From Candidatus Sodaliphilus limicaballi (lineage in GTDB: Bacteria > Bacteroidota > Bacteroidia > Bacteroidales > Muribaculaceae), in assembly GCA_018065815.1 (NCBI GenBank), contig JAGHSP010000203.1, forward strand, positions 1-16,535: a stretch of DNA of 16,535 nt, given 5' to 3'. How positions within the stretch are numbered: the stretch's first letter is position 1; every line of letters begins with the position of its first letter. The notes below the pieces were generated by a model. That model was not told the DNA's origin and made no database searches. It saw only the letters and a list, made by a program, of their open reading frames with translations. This document shows positions 14,643-16,535 of the stretch, in pieces. The translations under genes were made by a program, and so were the position numbers.

Positions 14643-16535
14643 ATGAATAAGATAAAATTTATAGCACTTCTACTGCTGGCGGCTCTCGTGACCACCAGTT
14701 GCGAAGATAAACTGGACGATAACGTGAACCCCGATAAGGCTCACTCTATCGATGCCAAGGTGGGTCTGCCAGTGCTGGTGTTCTATTCAAGTCAGGTTGT
14801 CTATGACCACTCTGAGTACTATGCTTACTTCTCGCAGATGTTCACCACTGCCGCTAAGTCTTCGGTGGGTACCTATTCTTATAAGAGCGAGTGGGAAATG
14901 CTCACCATGAACCGTCACCCCATGTGGCGTCGTCATTTCTATGACATCGGTAAGAATGCAGTTAATCTTGTGGCTAATTCACAAGCAATCAATTCGCCCA
15001 ACTACGAGCTCATCGCACGCACTATCAAGCTCATGTCAACTCAGTTGACTACCGATGCTTTCGGCGACATGCCTTTGAGCCAGGCTTACCAGAGCAATGC
15101 ACCTTCTTACGACACTCAGGCTTCTATCTATGCTTGGATGCTCCAGGAGGCCGATGAGCTCATCAAGATGTATGAGACTCCCGAGATCGCTCAATGCTCT
15201 ACTAATCAGGAGCTCACATTCAAGGAAGACCGCATCTATGGCGGCGACCTTGAGAAGTGGAAAGGTCTCGTCTATGCAGTGAAGGCTCGTCTGCTGCTCC
15301 GCAATATCCCCAACGTGGACGTGAGCCACGCCACTTGCCAGAAAATCTATGATGCTGCCGATGCCGCTATCAAGCAGTGGCGCAAGGGCGACAAGATGTA
15401 TGGCGACTGGTTCGGTAACGAGCCTCGTTACAATTACAGCGGCGGTACTGGCGAGCAGAACGCTGTGTGGAGTATCGCGCAGCCCAAGATCAACTCTTGG
15501 GAGTCTCGCGACAACAAGCTCGGCGACGCTATTCCATCTAAATTCTTCATGGTTGACCTCATGGGTCTGCACGATCCCGAGAGCGAGATTAAGTGCGGTC
15601 TGGGTGACTCTCGTATGCTTTATGCCAACGACCCCCGCGTGGCTCTGTTGATGACTGCTCGTTCTGGCCCTCAAACTGCTTCTAACCCTGCTTCACAGGA
15701 CAAGATGCGTTTCCTTGAGAATAACATCGGTATGGGTACTTCTTTCAAGGTGGCTAACTACCCCGACCTCTACATGGGTGCTTACGCTGGTTCTACTTCG
15801 GGCTACAACCCCTTGTTCACAATGGAGGAACTTTACTTCATCAAGGCCGAGGCTTTGTACTGGATGAACAATAAACCCGAGGCTTGCCGACTTGCTAAGG
15901 AAGCTACCGAGCACAATATCGAGCGTCATCTCGAAGCCTTCTTCAAAAACTATCCCAACGAGAACTACAAGCCTGATACTGACAACAAGTATCCCGGTGT
16001 AGCCAAGGGTAACAAGGTGGGCTTCCTCCAGGCTCAATACTGGAATGCCGACGTTAACGCATTCCTCAACAACGAGGAACTGCTCAACGCTAAGGGTACT
16101 AGCGCACTCGTTAAGAAGGTTACTGATCGTGGTAACAAGCACTGGTTCTTCAACCCCGCAGAATACACATTGAGCGACCTCATGCAGCAGAAGTACATCG
16201 CCATGTACCTGCAGCCCGAGCAGTGGACCGACATGCGCCGTTACCATTACAGCAACAAGCGCAATAACTACGGTATTGGCGATGCCAAGGAAATTGTATA
16301 TCCCACCCTGCGTCGTCCCTACAACCTCTATGCTGCTTACTGGATCGACGGCCTCACTGAGGATCAGAAGGAGAACACTTGGATCCAGCGCATCAACTAC
16401 GACCCCGAGACCGAGGAGAAGTACAACCGTGCTGAACTCCAGCGACTGGGAGCTTACAAGAACTACAAGTGGCTCCAGGAACCCATGATCTGGTCTCACA
16501 AGTATGGTGAGGTTAAATCTCTCACAGGTGAGTAA
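14643..16535 (+). CDS. susD: SusD/RagB-family nutrient-binding outer membrane lipoprotein (SusD-like_2 type)
   Basis: The surface lipoprotein that caps the SusC channel and captures its ligand. The 630-residue protein has a lipoprotein signal peptide with lipobox LVTTSC (15-20, Cys20 lipidated). The acidic run EDKLDD directly after the cysteine fits the Bacteroidetes signal that sends lipoproteins to the cell surface. The helical TPR-like fold is shown by ARTIKLMSTQLTTDAFGDMP (125-144), SQAYQSNAPSYDTQASIYAW (146-165), GDLEKWKGLVYAVKARLLLR (201-220) and FTMEELYFIKAEALYW further on. The LTTDAFGDMP stretch and length point to the SusD-like_2 subfamily rather than classical SusD. It follows susC by 12 bp and is co-transcribed. 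The stop codon is the final base of the window, so the gene is complete but its downstream context is unseen. The symbol denotes the family only. Confidence 0.93.
   Translation: MNKIKFIALLLLAALVTTSCEDKLDDNVNPDKAHSIDAKVGLPVLVFYSSQVVYDHSEYYAYFSQMFTTAAKSSVGTYSYKSEWEMLTMNRHPMWRRHFYDIGKNAVNLVANSQAINSPNYELIARTIKLMSTQLTTDAFGDMPLSQAYQSNAPSYDTQASIYAWMLQEADELIKMYETPEIAQCSTNQELTFKEDRIYGGDLEKWKGLVYAVKARLLLRNIPNVDVSHATCQKIYDAADAAIKQWRKGDKMYGDWFGNEPRYNYSGGTGEQNAVWSIAQPKINSWESRDNKLGDAIPSKFFMVDLMGLHDPESEIKCGLGDSRMLYANDPRVALLMTARSGPQTASNPASQDKMRFLENNIGMGTSFKVANYPDLYMGAYAGSTSGYNPLFTMEELYFIKAEALYWMNNKPEACRLAKEATEHNIERHLEAFFKNYPNENYKPDTDNKYPGVAKGNKVGFLQAQYWNADVNAFLNNEELLNAKGTSALVKKVTDRGNKHWFFNPAEYTLSDLMQQKYIAMYLQPEQWTDMRRYHYSNKRNNYGIGDAKEIVYPTLRRPYNLYAAYWIDGLTEDQKENTWIQRINYDPETEEKYNRAELQRLGAYKNYKWLQEPMIWSHKYGEVKSLTGE

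Noticed and set aside
15693..16499. 268-codon open frame antisense to the susD-like gene
   Set aside because: It lies wholly within the susD-like gene, is leucine/valine-rich and resembles no protein family.

Overview
The window looks like a chromosomal piece of a gut-type Bacteroidales bacterium, probably near Prevotellaceae or Muribaculaceae. That is my inference from content; I could not compare it with genomes. The clues are a SusC/SusD pair at the right end, a DUF3822-rsmD gene pair, Bacteroidetes-type promoters (TAnnTTTG with a T-rich -33 element about 20 bp upstream), A-rich leaders without Shine-Dalgarno sequences, and a secreted hydrolase ending in a dockerin-like domain.

Layout. 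Positions 1-396 hold what may be the tail of an upstream gene, a 75-bp-period tandem duplication of a hairpin-forming sequence, and a structured leader in front of murF (397-1761, +), the last cytoplasmic enzyme of the UDP-MurNAc-pentapeptide pathway. murF converges on a minus-strand block. Read in transcription order from 7446 to 1833, the block is DUF3822, rsmD, a Pif1-like helicase, a protein with a RecD2-type N-terminal OB fold, and a sirtuin. DUF3822 and rsmD overlap and are housekeeping. The next three genes (5995-1833) are visibly more AT-rich than their neighbours and look like an accessory DNA-processing or defence-like cassette. A 284-bp divergent region (7447-7730) holds promoters for both directions, an eight-unit 7-bp tandem repeat and a 13-codon remnant of a signal-peptide gene.

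The right half is a polysaccharide or glycan utilisation region on the + strand. It starts with a 1128-residue secreted GHL10-type glycoside hydrolase, two fibronectin-III-like modules, a propeller-like region and a C-terminal dockerin-like domain (7731-11117), followed by a strong terminator. A 417-bp control region follows, with a decayed terminator copy, C-rich repeats with a minus-strand G-quadruplex motif, a candidate operator and a promoter. Then come susC (11535-14630) and a susD-family gene (14643-16535), 12 bp apart and surely one operon. The window stops at the last base of the susD-like gene, so any later genes of the locus are unseen.

The best candidate for something not yet described is the helicase / OB-fold protein / sirtuin cassette. 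The middle protein carries a RecD2-like OB domain separated from any helicase motor, a possible cold-shock-like domain and an unrecognised C-terminal domain. The sirtuin lacks the usual zinc cysteines and carries about 95 extra C-terminal residues.
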